This document shows positions 1 through 6,292 of a DNA stretch of 64,000 nucleotides, in pieces. The first letter of the stretch is position 1; every line of letters begins with the position of its first letter. The notes below the pieces were generated by a model, which had not been told where the DNA came from, did no database searches, and saw only the letters and a list, made by a program, of their open reading frames with translations. The stretch spans positions 62,001 through 126,000 of the forward strand of contig NZ_PDWL01000009.1 in the NCBI RefSeq assembly GCF_010093185.1, in the 5' to 3' direction. This DNA is from Pseudoxanthomonas jiangsuensis (lineage in GTDB: Bacteria > Pseudomonadota > Gammaproteobacteria > Xanthomonadales > Xanthomonadaceae). The position numbers were made by a program, and so were the translations under genes.

Positions 1-523
1 CGTGGTTGTCGGTGGTGGCCAGCGCCTGCAGCTGGTCGAGCGTGATCTCGTCAGCCTTGTACATGTCCAGGAACTCGGGGCGCACGCGTGCCAGCCGCAG
101 GCGTTGCTTGACGAACAGTTCCGAGACGCCGAAGCGTGCGGCGACCTCGCTGATGCGCCGGCCGGCGTCGACCAGGGCCTTGAACGCATCGAACTGGTCG
201 GCGGGATGCATGGCCTCGCGGATGGCGTTCTCGGCCAGGCTGGCTTCGCCGGCGACGTCGTCGGACACGACGTGGCAGGGCACGCTGGCCAGCGCATCGG
301 GCAAGCGGTCCTCGGATTGCAGCAGTTGCAGGGCGCGTAGGCGGCGGCCGCCGGCCTCGACGTCGTAGTGGCCATCGTTGGCGGCGGTGACGACCAGGTT
401 CTGCAACAGGCCTTCGGCGGCGATGCTGGCGGCGAGGTCATCGATGGCCAGGCCGCCGGTCTTGCGGGCGTTGCGCGGGGAAATGCGCAGCTGCGCCAGC
501 GGGATGTGCTGGATGTTGGACAT
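1..523 (-). CDS. ParB/RepB-like DNA-binding protein (C-terminus outside window)
   Basis: About 174 N-terminal residues are visible. They follow the ParB/Spo0J N-terminal pattern: a first box around residues 9-20 (ISPRNARKTG), a second box with EAGGRRLRAL near residues 55-65, and a helix-turn-helix near residues 120-145 (RISEVAARFGVSELFVKQ). The start codon follows a GGAG ribosome binding site. It is the last visible gene of the leftward early operon, 6 bases after the P-loop gene. In plasmids this family acts in partition; in phages it may act in transcription or genome modification. The role here is not known. Confidence 0.85.
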   Translation of the reverse strand, partial: MSNIQHIPLAQLRISPRNARKTGGLAIDDLAASIAAEGLLQNLVVTAANDGHYDVEAGGRRLRALQLLQSEDRLPDALASVPCHVVSDDVAGEASLAENAIREAMHPADQFDAFKALVDAGRRISEVAARFGVSELFVKQRLRLARVRPEFLDMYKADEITLDQLQALATTDNH

Positions 524-529
524 GGGCGG

Positions 530-799
530 TTACTCCGTATCGGACTGGTCGATGGGGTTGAACACGCCGGCCTGGGTGGCGGCCTCGCGGTAGGGCAGCA
601 CGCGGCAGCCGGCCACTTCGGTGCGGCCGCGCAGGTTGACGCGGGTGAGGATGAGCGTGTCGGTGGAGATGCCGGGTGGCAGGGCGGCCGGGTCCTGGTC
701 GTCGAGGATGCGGGCCAGGCCGAAGTGGCGGGCGATGCTCACGGCGTTGAGGGTTTTGCCGCAGCCCGGCGGGCCGTGGACGATGAGGGAGTCGTGCAT
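530..799 (-). CDS. Small phage P-loop NTPase-like protein
   Basis: An 89-residue protein with a clear Walker A motif at residues 9-16 (GPPGCGKT), immediately followed by a short alpha/beta stretch. It is far shorter than a full AAA ATPase (about 200 residues), and no convincing Walker B or sensor motif is visible, so it may bind a nucleotide without hydrolysing it or work as part of a complex. It sits between a 64-residue unknown gene and the ParB-like gene. A short ATPase beside a ParB-fold protein recalls partition pairs, but this is not a ParA (no deviant Walker motif). Confidence 0.7.
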   Translation of the reverse strand: MHDSLIVHGPPGCGKTLNAVSIARHFGLARILDDQDPAALPPGISTDTLILTRVNLRGRTEVAGCRVLPYREAATQAGVFNPIDQSDTE

Positions 800-812
800 C
801 GGGGGTGGATCC

Positions 813-1007
813 TCAGGGTGATGGCCCGGCCGAGCTGGCGGGCGGGGAAGCGGCGGCGAGGTGGAGACGGATCCGCGCCAGCAGGTCCGTCGGGCATTGG
901 TGGTCGGGGAGGTCGTGCAGGAAGCGCTCGGCTTCTCGGAGGAGTGCGTCGGCGCGGCGAAGGCGGCGTTGCATCTGGCGGTCCGGCCGTGGGGGCCGTG
1001 GTGTCAT
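813..1007 (-). CDS. Hypothetical phage protein, 64 aa
   Basis: Small protein rich in Arg and Ala, with a predicted helix covering residues 10-30 (RRADALLREAERFLHD). Its start overlaps the end of the upstream gene by 4 bases, which argues for translation coupling in the leftward operon. No family recognised. Confidence 0.5.
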   Translation of the reverse strand: MTPRPPRPDRQMQRRLRRADALLREAERFLHDLPDHQCPTDLLARIRLHLAAASPPASSAGPSP

Positions 1008-1249
1008 TGCTCGGCCGCCGGTCGCCGTCGCCGCTTGTTGGCAGCCGCCAGGCTGCTTGCGGCCATGGCGTCATTGAGCTGGCGGTAGGTCGGTTCCGGG
1101 CGCACGCCGAGCTGCGTGGGCAGTCGCTGGACCTTGTTGCCGCGCTTTGCCAGGAACGCGTCGACGTCGGCCTGCAGAGCATCGCGCTCGCGATCTTTCG
1201 CGCGCACGGAGGCCAGGTGAATGGAGATGGGCGGGAGCTGCTCTTTCAC
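1004..1249 (-). CDS. Hypothetical phage protein, 81 aa
   Basis: Charged helical N-terminal half (KDRERDALQADVDAFLAK) and a basic C-terminal tail (NKRRRRPAAEQ), suggesting nucleic-acid contact. Start overlaps the MazG-like gene by 4 bases. No family recognised. Confidence 0.55.
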   Translation of the reverse strand: MKEQLPPISIHLASVRAKDRERDALQADVDAFLAKRGNKVQRLPTQLGVRPEPTYRQLNDAMAASSLAAANKRRRRPAAEQ

Positions 1250-1686
1250 AGAGACAGCTCCAGTTGCTCGTGCTGCACGCCCGGGGCGTACTCGTACTCG
1301 TCCAGGCTCATCAGGAACCGGAGTGCCATCGCGGCGGTCTGGACCGCCTCTTCGCGCACCTGTTCCCGACCGCCCTTGTGGGGTTCATAGACGGCCTGCA
1401 TCACCGCACGGGTCAGCTCACCGGATTCCTCGCCCAGGACGGCTACTGCGTGCAGCGGGTCGGTCGGCCAGGTCGGGAATTTCGCGGTCGCGCGCGCCAA
1501 CTCGGCCATCACGTCGGCCAGAATCGACCGGCTGTCGGTGGGGCCGCCTGCGAGAATCTCCTCGGCAACGGTCGCCCGGCTGTTGGCGTATCCCCGGATT
1601 TCATCGATCGTCATCAGGTGCGCGGTGCCGCCGGCGAGATCGGCGATCGTCCGCAGCGAGAGCGCCGCATCGCGAAGGCCGTTCAA
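1246..1686 (-). CDS. MazG-like nucleotide pyrophosphohydrolase
   Basis: A 146-residue all-alpha protein. The central to C-terminal part reads like the MazG/phage NTP-pyrophosphatase superfamily: ATAKFP near residue 66, a conserved ExxE-type helix (LGEESGELTRAVMQAV) near residues 84-99 and a second helix with REEAVQTAAMALRFL near residues 110-125, supplying the acidic metal-binding residues. Family members hydrolyse (d)NTPs to monophosphates, and phages use them to adjust nucleotide pools or stress signals. It overlaps both neighbours by 4 bases. The substrate cannot be told from sequence. Confidence 0.75.
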   Translation of the reverse strand: MNGLRDAALSLRTIADLAGGTAHLMTIDEIRGYANSRATVAEEILAGGPTDSRSILADVMAELARATAKFPTWPTDPLHAVAVLGEESGELTRAVMQAVYEPHKGGREQVREEAVQTAAMALRFLMSLDEYEYAPGVQHEQLELSL

Positions 1687-1973
1687 GCTGCACCCGCCTT
1701 GGCCTTCGCGGTCGCGACCAACTGCGCCGCCTCTGCTACGCCGCGCTCGTTGAGCGCGACGGTGGTGGGGAACATGGGGTCGTCCAGCGTCACCAGTCCG
1801 GCCTCGTCCAGGCGGTTGACGGTGCGTCGGGTGAACGCCTGGCAGGTTGCCGGGCCGCTCTGGCGGATGGGCGTGCCGAAGGCGACGTAGCCGCCGGGGC
1901 CGCGCCTGAGCGTGCGGGTGGGCGTGTTGTAGGCCGCGACCAGCGCGGCGCGCATCATGGGTTGCAGGTGCAT
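1683..1973 (-). CDS. Hypothetical phage protein with winged-helix-like segment
   Basis: 96 residues. Residues 44-62 (CQAFTRRTVNRLDEAGLV) look like the recognition helix and turn of a winged helix, followed by a beta-rich stretch and LNERGVAEAAQLV, as in small MarR/ArsR-like phage proteins. Start chosen at the ATG at 1971-1973 because upstream sequence belongs to the previous gene. The family assignment is tentative. Confidence 0.6.
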   Translation of the reverse strand: MHLQPMMRAALVAAYNTPTRTLRRGPGGYVAFGTPIRQSGPATCQAFTRRTVNRLDEAGLVTLDDPMFPTTVALNERGVAEAAQLVATAKAKAGAA

Positions 1974-1984
1974 GGTGGCCTCGA

Positions 1985-2275
1985 TCAGGCGGCCAGCGCC
2001 GCCGCGGCGAACTGCTCGCGGGCGCGGGTCAGGTGGGACAGCGGGATGCGGTAGGTGCCGGCGGGATCGGTCCAGCGGGCCTCGGTGATGGCGAGGCTGG
2101 GGTGCGGCACGGTGGCCACCTGGCAGCGGCAGCATTCGATGTGGAACATCACCAGCGGCGTCGGCGCACCCACGTTTGCGCCGCGCGGCGTGCCGTAGGT
2201 GCGCACCAGGTGCGGATGGTGGTCGGCGACGCAGGTCGGCACGTCGGGCGGCAGCGGGATGGCTTCCTGGCGCAT
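1985..2275 (-). CDS. Hypothetical phage protein, Cys/His-rich
   Basis: 96 residues with His and Cys clusters (CVADHHPHLV at 15-24, FHIECCRCQV at 44-53) that could form a metal site. The ATG start overlaps the stop of the upstream gene in a TGATG/ATGA-type junction. No family recognised. Confidence 0.6.
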   Translation of the reverse strand: MRQEAIPLPPDVPTCVADHHPHLVRTYGTPRGANVGAPTPLVMFHIECCRCQVATVPHPSLAITEARWTDPAGTYRIPLSHLTRAREQFAAAALAA

Positions 2276-2565
2276 CAGGCCACCTCCCGCGCGGGCGGGT
2301 AGTAGGCGGATTCGCTGGCCAGGTCCGCATTGGCGCGGAGGATGCCGTCGCCGTGCGCGCCCCAGTGCTGGCGGTCCACGCCGGCGCGCATGGCGGCCAC
2401 GTCCTCGGTCAGCTCTTCGAGGCAGGACTCGCAGGTCTCGGCCCAGAAGGCGGCATCGATCCAGCGGCCCTCGCGGTCGGCCTGGCGCTGCATCTTCCAG
2501 GCGTACTCGTGCGCGGCCTGGGCTGCGGCGGCGCGTTCGTCGACGGTGGCGGTGAGTTCGCTCAT
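2275..2565 (-). CDS. Hypothetical phage protein, 96 aa
   Basis: Acidic helical protein (residues 8-65) with two Cys (AETCESCLEEL) and a Tyr-containing tail. The start at 2563-2565 overlaps the upstream gene by 4 bases. No family recognised; member of the leftward early operon. Confidence 0.6.
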   Translation of the reverse strand: MSELTATVDERAAAAQAAHEYAWKMQRQADREGRWIDAAFWAETCESCLEELTEDVAAMRAGVDRQHWGAHGDGILRANADLASESAYYPPAREVA

Positions 2566-2831
2566 GCCCGTGCCTCGCGGGTGCGCACGCCGTGGCGGTC
2601 GAGCCATGCGATGGCGCGGCGCAGCTGGGTGCGGTGGAAGGGGAAGGCCTGTCCGCCGACGACCAGGTGCTGGCCATCGCGTTGGGCGCCGGTGCGGCGC
2701 GCGGCGATGCCGATCTCCTGCGGGGCGCCGCAGGCGCGGGTGGCGTACAGGCCGGCCCAGACGTCATCGCGGTGGACCTGCAGGCACAGCACGGCGCCGC
2801 CGTGGCCGGTGGGGATGTGGGTCAGCTGCAT
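2562..2831 (-). CDS. Hypothetical phage protein, 89 aa
   Basis: Mixed alpha/beta small protein ending in a basic helix (QLRRAIAWLDRHGVRTRE). It overlaps the upstream ribbon-helix-helix gene by 10 bases and the downstream gene by 4. No family recognised. Confidence 0.6.
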   Translation of the reverse strand: MQLTHIPTGHGGAVLCLQVHRDDVWAGLYATRACGAPQEIGIAARRTGAQRDGQHLVVGGQAFPFHRTQLRRAIAWLDRHGVRTREARA

Positions 2832-3013
2832 GCCGGCGTCTCCGCCGCGGCACCGTGCGCGGCGACGTACTGCGCCAGGGCGCGGCGCAGGGTGGCGTCC
2901 AGGCTCTCGCCGCGCGTGCGGGCGGCCAGCTTCAGTGCCTCGTACACGGCGGTGTCGATGTGCACGCGTACGCGGGTGCGGCGGCGCACCTCGCGGCGGG
3001 ATTCGGCGATCAC
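2822..3013 (-). CDS. Ribbon-helix-helix-like DNA-binding protein
   Basis: 63 residues. A basic N-terminus (RREVRRRTRVRVHIDTAVY) gives a beta strand, followed by two helices (ALKLAARTRGESLDATLRRA). This is the size and order of an Arc/MetJ/CopG fold, so it is a probable small repressor that would bind DNA as a dimer. Its target is unknown. Confidence 0.6.
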   Translation of the reverse strand: MIAESRREVRRRTRVRVHIDTAVYEALKLAARTRGESLDATLRRALAQYVAAHGAAAETPACS

Positions 3014-3240
3014 GCGGCACCGCCCTGCTGCTGCGGCAGCGGGCGGCCGGCCATGGCGCTGTTGGCCAGGGCGACGGCGGCGCCGGAGGAGCGGCCGGCC
3101 CGCATCTCGGCGAGCAGGGTCTGCATCGCCAGCCGGCGGCGCTCCGGCGTGGCGCCCACTTCGCGGGCGCGGTGGCGCACGGCGTCCAGGCCGGCGTGGA
3201 ACCGGGCGACGTCGGCGGGCAGGTGGATGATGGCGGCCAT
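3010..3240 (-). CDS. Hypothetical phage protein, 76 aa
   Basis: Helical protein (residues 8-55) with a Gly/Gln-rich tail. The ATG at 3238-3240 overlaps the stop of the previous gene. No family recognised. Confidence 0.6.
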   Translation of the reverse strand: MAAIIHLPADVARFHAGLDAVRHRAREVGATPERRRLAMQTLLAEMRAGRSSGAAVALANSAMAGRPLPQQQGGAA

Positions 3241-3539
3241 CAGTGCACCGCCTCGGCGACGTCGTCGCGGTCGTCCTCGACTTGGGCGCCGTGCGCGGCC
3301 AGCCAGCGGCAGGCGTCGTCGGCGTGGGTCGCCAGCAGGGTGATGCTGGCGGTGCCGATGACGATGCTGTCGTCGAAGGGGCGGCGTACGCGGGTGTCGT
3401 GGCCGCCCAGGCTCACCAGTGGCGCGGCGATGCGGTGGGTGCCGGCCGGGCGCACGTAGGCGCACAGCACGGTGCCCAGGAGTAGCTGCAGCTCCATGCC
3501 GTGGGCCATCGGCAGGGTGATTTCGCGGAGGGCGGCCAT
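3240..3539 (-). CDS. Hypothetical phage protein, 99 aa
   Basis: Beta-rich protein of 99 residues (strands around 16-30, 38-47 and 58-69) with a C-terminal helix and acidic tail. Coupled to both neighbours by one-base overlaps. No family recognised. Confidence 0.6.
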   Translation of the reverse strand: MAALREITLPMAHGMELQLLLGTVLCAYVRPAGTHRIAAPLVSLGGHDTRVRRPFDDSIVIGTASITLLATHADDACRWLAAHGAQVEDDRDDVAEAVH

Positions 3540-3766
3540 CAGCGCGCCTCCCCGGCCAAGGCGATGGCGTTGGCCTCGCCAGCTGCGGCCTGGCGCTTCA
3601 GGCGGGCAGCGCGGCGCTTGCGGGCGCGGCCGTTCTCGCCGCTGCTGCGGGCGCGCAGGCGCTCGGCGCTGGCATGGTCGGCGCAGCTGCAGGCGCGCAC
3701 GCAGCGGGCGGCAGCGTGGGGCAGCGGGGGCGATTCGGTGTCCGGCGGGGTGCGGGAGTCGAACAT
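3539..3766 (-). CDS. First gene of leftward early operon, Cys-rich basic protein
   Basis: 75 residues with a Cys cluster (CVRACSCADH at 22-31) followed by an Arg-rich segment (RARKRRAARLKRQ). A possible metal-stabilised nucleic-acid binder. A good ribosome binding site (CAGGAGA) lies 5 bases before the ATG. It is the first gene behind the leftward promoter at 3893-3921, the place where lambdoid phages put antiterminators (gpN); the basic stretch would fit, but there is no sequence proof. Confidence 0.6.
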   Translation of the reverse strand: MFDSRTPPDTESPPLPHAAARCVRACSCADHASAERLRARSSGENGRARKRRAARLKRQAAAGEANAIALAGEAR

Positions 3767-3892
3767 GGCGCTCTCCTGGTGAAAGGAGGGCGCCGGCGGG
3801 TCACGAGGGGCAGGGGGAGCCCGTCAACCGGTCGGGGGAGGGACCGGCGGCGACCCGCCGGTCGCCCGCCAGCTGGTGGGCTGGCGGGGGAA

Positions 3893-3909
3893 TTTAGCGC
3901 ATGGCTAAA
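3893..3909. promoter_or_regulatory. Operator dyad OL1 (TTTAGC-N5-GCTAAA)
   Basis: Perfect 6+6 inverted repeat with a 5-base spacer. It has the same half sites and spacing as the dyad at 5333-5349 on the other side of the repressor gene. It covers the -10 of the leftward promoter. Confidence 0.85.
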
Positions 3910-3921
3910 TCATCGTGTCAA
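3893..3921 (-). promoter_or_regulatory. Leftward early promoter (PL-like)
   Basis: On the minus strand TTGACA (3916-3921) is followed after 17 bases by GCTAAA (3893-3898), extended to GCTAAAT. The -10 lies inside one operator dyad (3893-3909) and a second dyad (3920-3936) abuts the -35, so repressor binding would block polymerase. The same spacing and hexamers occur in the rightward promoter. The leader 3767-3892 up to the first ATG shows no other feature. Confidence 0.8.
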
Positions 3922-3936
3922 TAGCTGACAGCTAAA
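3920..3936. promoter_or_regulatory. Operator dyad OL2 (imperfect copy)
   Basis: AATAGC-TGACA-GCTAAA: the right half is perfect and the left half matches 4 of 6. Its centre is 27 bases from that of OL1, so two dimers could sit side by side around the leftward -35. Confidence 0.7.
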
Positions 3937-3979
3937 TTCTGTGGGTGGGCCGCTGAGCGACCGTCGAGGTGGTCGCGGG

Positions 3980-4381
3980 TTACTGCAGCGGTGCCATGTA
4001 GCACCCGCCGCCGGACAGGCATTCCTGGCCGCGCGCCGACACAATGCTTCCGTTCCGGATGAGGAACTGGTACGGCTTGGCGCCGGTGAAGGCGCCGAAG
4101 CTGTTCTTGGAGTTTATCGCGCAGTCGAGCAGGTACCCAAACTGCATTTTCTGGCCGAACAGAGGTGCTGCTTCGGTGTAGCCCTTCGTGGGCTGCCCGC
4201 ACTGGTAGACGGCGGAATAGGGGTCTTTGAGGCGAGTGGCGAGGAATGCTTTGGCGAGCTGCACGGCCTCGGCTTGTGCGATCGGCTCGCCGTAGTCGGC
4301 AACGCGCTGTTGGTCGGCAGTGGGCGCGCTGGCGCACGCCGTCAGGGCGGCAAGTGCTGCGGCGAGGCAGATGCTACGCAT
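3980..4381 (-). CDS. Prophage lipoprotein, possible exclusion factor
   Basis: 133 residues with a lipoprotein signal: a positive N-terminus, a hydrophobic stretch and the lipobox LTAC with Cys at residue 16, so it is predicted to be lipid-anchored in the envelope. The mature part has four more Cys (GQC, LDC, QEC, GGC) that could pair in the periplasm. It is the last gene after the repressor and a 133-residue unknown gene on the same strand, so it should be expressed in the lysogen. Prophage lipoproteins in this position often block superinfection, but that role is inferred here. Confidence 0.75.
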   Translation of the reverse strand: MRSICLAAALAALTACASAPTADQQRVADYGEPIAQAEAVQLAKAFLATRLKDPYSAVYQCGQPTKGYTEAAPLFGQKMQFGYLLDCAINSKNSFGAFTGAKPYQFLIRNGSIVSARGQECLSGGGCYMAPLQ

Positions 4382-4775
4382 GATCGATCCCCTTGAGGTT
4401 GAGTTTCAGGCTGGTGTCGACCAGAAGGCCGGCATCTTCGAACGGGATGCCGTCATGGCCGCATTGCCGGGCGTGCTCCATCCTGCGCAGCGTGTCCGCC
4501 AACTCGGTGTCGTCCATGGCATTGATGCCATCACGGCCGAACGTGGCCTGGTCGACAAGCCATTGCAGGCCATAGGCCTCCGCAAGAAAGCGGATGCGGC
4601 GCAGGCACGAGCGCCGGGTAGCTGGATCCAGAGTGTTGGTGTTGTCGTCGTCGGCCTGCGTCCGTTGGGCGAGCCTGGGTGCTGCCGGGGTGGTTACCGG
4701 CTCAACTGGCCTCACTCCGCGTGACGCGCGAGCGACGATTTCCGCTAGTGCTTCGATCGATCCCTGGCTGTACAT
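4374..4775 (-). CDS. Hypothetical prophage protein between repressor and lipoprotein
   Basis: 133 residues, helical in the second half (RRSCLRRIRFLAEAYGLQ; MDDTELADTLRRMEHAR). The start at 4775 lies 74 bases inside the repressor gene. It is kept because a very strong ribosome binding site (a G-rich run with GGAGGG, 4 bases before the ATG) precedes it. It overlaps the lipoprotein start by 8 bases, giving a three-gene lysogenic operon. No family recognised. Confidence 0.65.
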   Translation of the reverse strand: MYSQGSIEALAEIVARASRGVRPVEPVTTPAAPRLAQRTQADDDNTNTLDPATRRSCLRRIRFLAEAYGLQWLVDQATFGRDGINAMDDTELADTLRRMEHARQCGHDGIPFEDAGLLVDTSLKLNLKGIDHA

Positions 4776-5274
4776 CGTTCCCTCCCCCCTCAGATTGCCG
4801 GCGCTTCAGAGCCAAGCCGAACTCCACAACGTTCTCTGCAGTGGCGGCGCTTTCGCGGCGCGCCATGAGGAACTCGTAGGCGTGCGCCAGCGGCTCACCG
4901 TTCTCTTCCTGGTTGATCACCTGGTCACGGTGCAGAAAGGCAAGCCGCACCAAGCGCAAGGCGGCTGCAATGGTGGCTGGGTCGATTCGCAATCCCTGCG
5001 ACACATAGGGCGCGCCAGCCTCGGTGACCTGGGCGCCTCCCTTCTGGTGGATGTTGTCCATCCAGGCATAGGGGAGATTCATGGTGGTCTCGATCTTCCG
5101 GGCCAAGGCGTCGCCGATGACCGTGCCACCGGACTTGATCTGGCTGTAGTGGGAGGCGGTGAGGTCTAGGCCGGCCGCAACGTCCTTCTCCAGCAACGGC
5201 TTATGCCGGGACTCGCGCAGTTGTTGGGCGAGTGCGTCGAAGTTGGATTTCCGGATGCCGTAGATGTCGAGCAT
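4702..5274 (-). CDS. Phage repressor (CI-like, HTH, no peptidase domain)
   Basis: 190 residues. Residues 5-70 form an XRE-type helix-turn-helix domain (LLEKDVAAGLDLTASHYSQI, then GDALARKIE). The C-terminal part is helical to about residue 150 and then charged. No S24/LexA-type Ser-Lys peptidase is visible, so induction is unlikely to use RecA-driven self-cleavage. It is transcribed away from the Cro-like gene, with four matching operator dyads flanking it, so it is the likely lysogeny repressor. The start at 5272-5274 is chosen because the upstream part of the open frame runs through the operators and promoter. Confidence 0.8.
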   Translation of the reverse strand: MLDIYGIRKSNFDALAQQLRESRHKPLLEKDVAAGLDLTASHYSQIKSGGTVIGDALARKIETTMNLPYAWMDNIHQKGGAQVTEAGAPYVSQGLRIDPATIAAALRLVRLAFLHRDQVINQEENGEPLAHAYEFLMARRESAATAENVVEFGLALKRRQSEGGGNDVQPGIDRSTSGNRRSRVTRSEAS

Positions 5275-5282
5275 GCGGGGAG

Positions 5283-5299
5283 CGTAGCCGCCAGCTAAA
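5283..5299. promoter_or_regulatory. Operator dyad OR3-like (imperfect copy)
   Basis: CGTAGC-CGCCA-GCTAAA: right half perfect, left half 4 of 6, only about 9 bases before the repressor start. Placed to let the repressor control its own gene. Confidence 0.6.
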
Positions 5300-5320
5300 G
5301 CCCAATGTTTCAGCATCAGC

Positions 5321-5349
5321 TTGACAACGGGATTTAGCCACGGGCTAAA
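5321..5349 (+). promoter_or_regulatory. Rightward early promoter (PR-like)
   Basis: TTGACA (5321-5326), 17 bases, then GCTAAA (5344-5349), extended to GCTAAAT. Identical hexamers and spacer length to the leftward promoter. The -10 overlaps operator 5333-5349. Transcription would start just ahead of the Cro-like gene at 5360. Confidence 0.8.
5333..5349. promoter_or_regulatory. Operator dyad OR1 (TTTAGC-N5-GCTAAA)
   Basis: Perfect 6+6 inverted repeat covering the -10 of the rightward promoter; the same consensus as the dyad at 3893-3909. Confidence 0.85.
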
Positions 5350-5359
5350 TGTGCGGGCC

Positions 5360-5599
5360 ATGGACCTTCTCCAATTCATTTCCGACCCCGGACGCAAGGC
5401 CGCACTGGCCGAAATGACCAGTGCTTCGCCGGGCTATCTCTGGCAAATCGCCACCAGATGGCGCGGAAAGCGGGCCAGCCCTGACCTGGCGCGCAGCATC
5501 GCGACTGCGACGGCCGAGATCGGCCCCGAGGCTGTGCCGTTGGAAGCCCTGCGCCCTGACATCTGGCCGCCGGCCAAGGAGGCTCCCAATGCCGCGTAG
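5360..5599 (+). CDS. Cro-like HTH repressor
   Basis: 79 residues. It has the size and fold order of Cro/YdaS-type proteins, with a helix-turn-helix at about residues 12-40 (AALAEMTSASPGYLWQIATR) followed by LARSIATATAEIG. It is the first rightward early gene, 10 bases after operator OR1. It likely competes with the repressor for the four dyads to favour lytic growth. The ATG at 5360 is taken because the longer frame would begin upstream of the promoter -10. Confidence 0.8.
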   Translation: MDLLQFISDPGRKAALAEMTSASPGYLWQIATRWRGKRASPDLARSIATATAEIGPEAVPLEALRPDIWPPAKEAPNAA

Positions 5600-5792
5600 C
5601 CGCCACTCACTCCGCACGGTCGTGCCCCTCGATTCCTCGCTGAGCAATAGCGAGGTTGCCTGCCTGATCGAGGCCCCGCTGCTGGAAGGCGCGGAGGTCG
5701 AGGACCTGGTGCTGACCAGCGACCAGTGGGTATCCCTGTTGCTCGCCCGGCGTACTGCCGGCCGGGCGGTCCATTTCGCGGAGGTGGCTTGA
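5589..5792 (+). CDS. Hypothetical early phage protein, 67 aa
   Basis: Overlaps the end of the Cro-like gene by 11 bases. Acidic central part (LLEGAEVEDLVLTSDQW). No family recognised. Its stop is followed one base later by another ATG at 5794. Confidence 0.55.
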   Translation: MPRSRHSLRTVVPLDSSLSNSEVACLIEAPLLEGAEVEDLVLTSDQWVSLLLARRTAGRAVHFAEVA

Positions 5793-5793
5793 G

Positions 5794-6087
5794 ATGGCCC
5801 GCCTTGAGAAGCAGCACGAAGGCGGCTTGCTGGTGATCGAATCGGCGGCGCTGCGGGAGTGGGCTACGCGTCGTCTTTTCGACCCCGCGCAGCTCGGCCC
5901 AGGTGATCGAACCCCTCCGACAGGTCCAGCAGCATCGCTCTGGCCATCGGATGCAGGTCCGGTGTTGAGGTCGCATGGGCCTGGAGCAGCGTGGCGCATT
6001 GGAGCAGGTCTGCTCGCGCGGCTGCTGCGACGGATAGCGCAAGCCCTCGAAGCGCTTGCTGGACCACGTTCAGGGTCTCCACGTTGA
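5794..6087 (+). CDS. Uncertain early ORF, 97 aa
   Basis: It begins one base after the preceding stop, suggesting coupling, and the first 35 residues read like protein (MARLEKQHEGGLLVIESAAL). After that the composition becomes Pro/Gly/Arg-rich and it runs antisense to another plausible ORF (5864-6106, minus). Only one of the two is likely to be fully real, or the true gene is truncated. Confidence 0.35.
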   Translation: MARLEKQHEGGLLVIESAALREWATRRLFDPAQLGPGDRTPPTGPAASLWPSDAGPVLRSHGPGAAWRIGAGLLARLLRRIAQALEALAGPRSGSPR

Positions 6088-6106
6088 TGGCCGCTTCCTT
6101 GTCCAT
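5864..6106 (-). CDS. Uncertain antisense ORF, helical 80-aa protein
   Basis: It reads as a well-formed helical protein (VETLNVVQQALRGLALSVAA; MARAMLLDLSEGFDHL) with a GGAGA ribosome binding site 5 bases before the ATG. It lies opposite the early rightward operon. The stretch 6107-6292 that follows holds at most a short minus-strand frame starting near 6254, which I cannot support as a gene. Confidence 0.5.
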   Translation of the reverse strand: MDKEAAINVETLNVVQQALRGLALSVAAAARADLLQCATLLQAHATSTPDLHPMARAMLLDLSEGFDHLGRAARGRKDDA

Positions 6107-6292
6107 ATCCGTCTCCGGTGAGTGCGGGATTGCGCGTCAATCCTACCGGCAGACGGGCACCCACCGGTGCGTAGAAGAGCGCGGCCACGCCGGCCTTGCC
6201 AGTGCGGATGTCGAAGTAGCGCAGGGCGCTGAAGCGCAGCGGGGCAGGCGATTTCATGGCGTGCATGCTGCGCGCCATTCGGGTGCCTGCGC

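Noticed and set aside
5607..6278. 223-residue minus-strand frame
   Set aside because: Only its first 50 residues look protein-like and the rest is low-complexity; no supporting RBS, and it conflicts with two better candidates.
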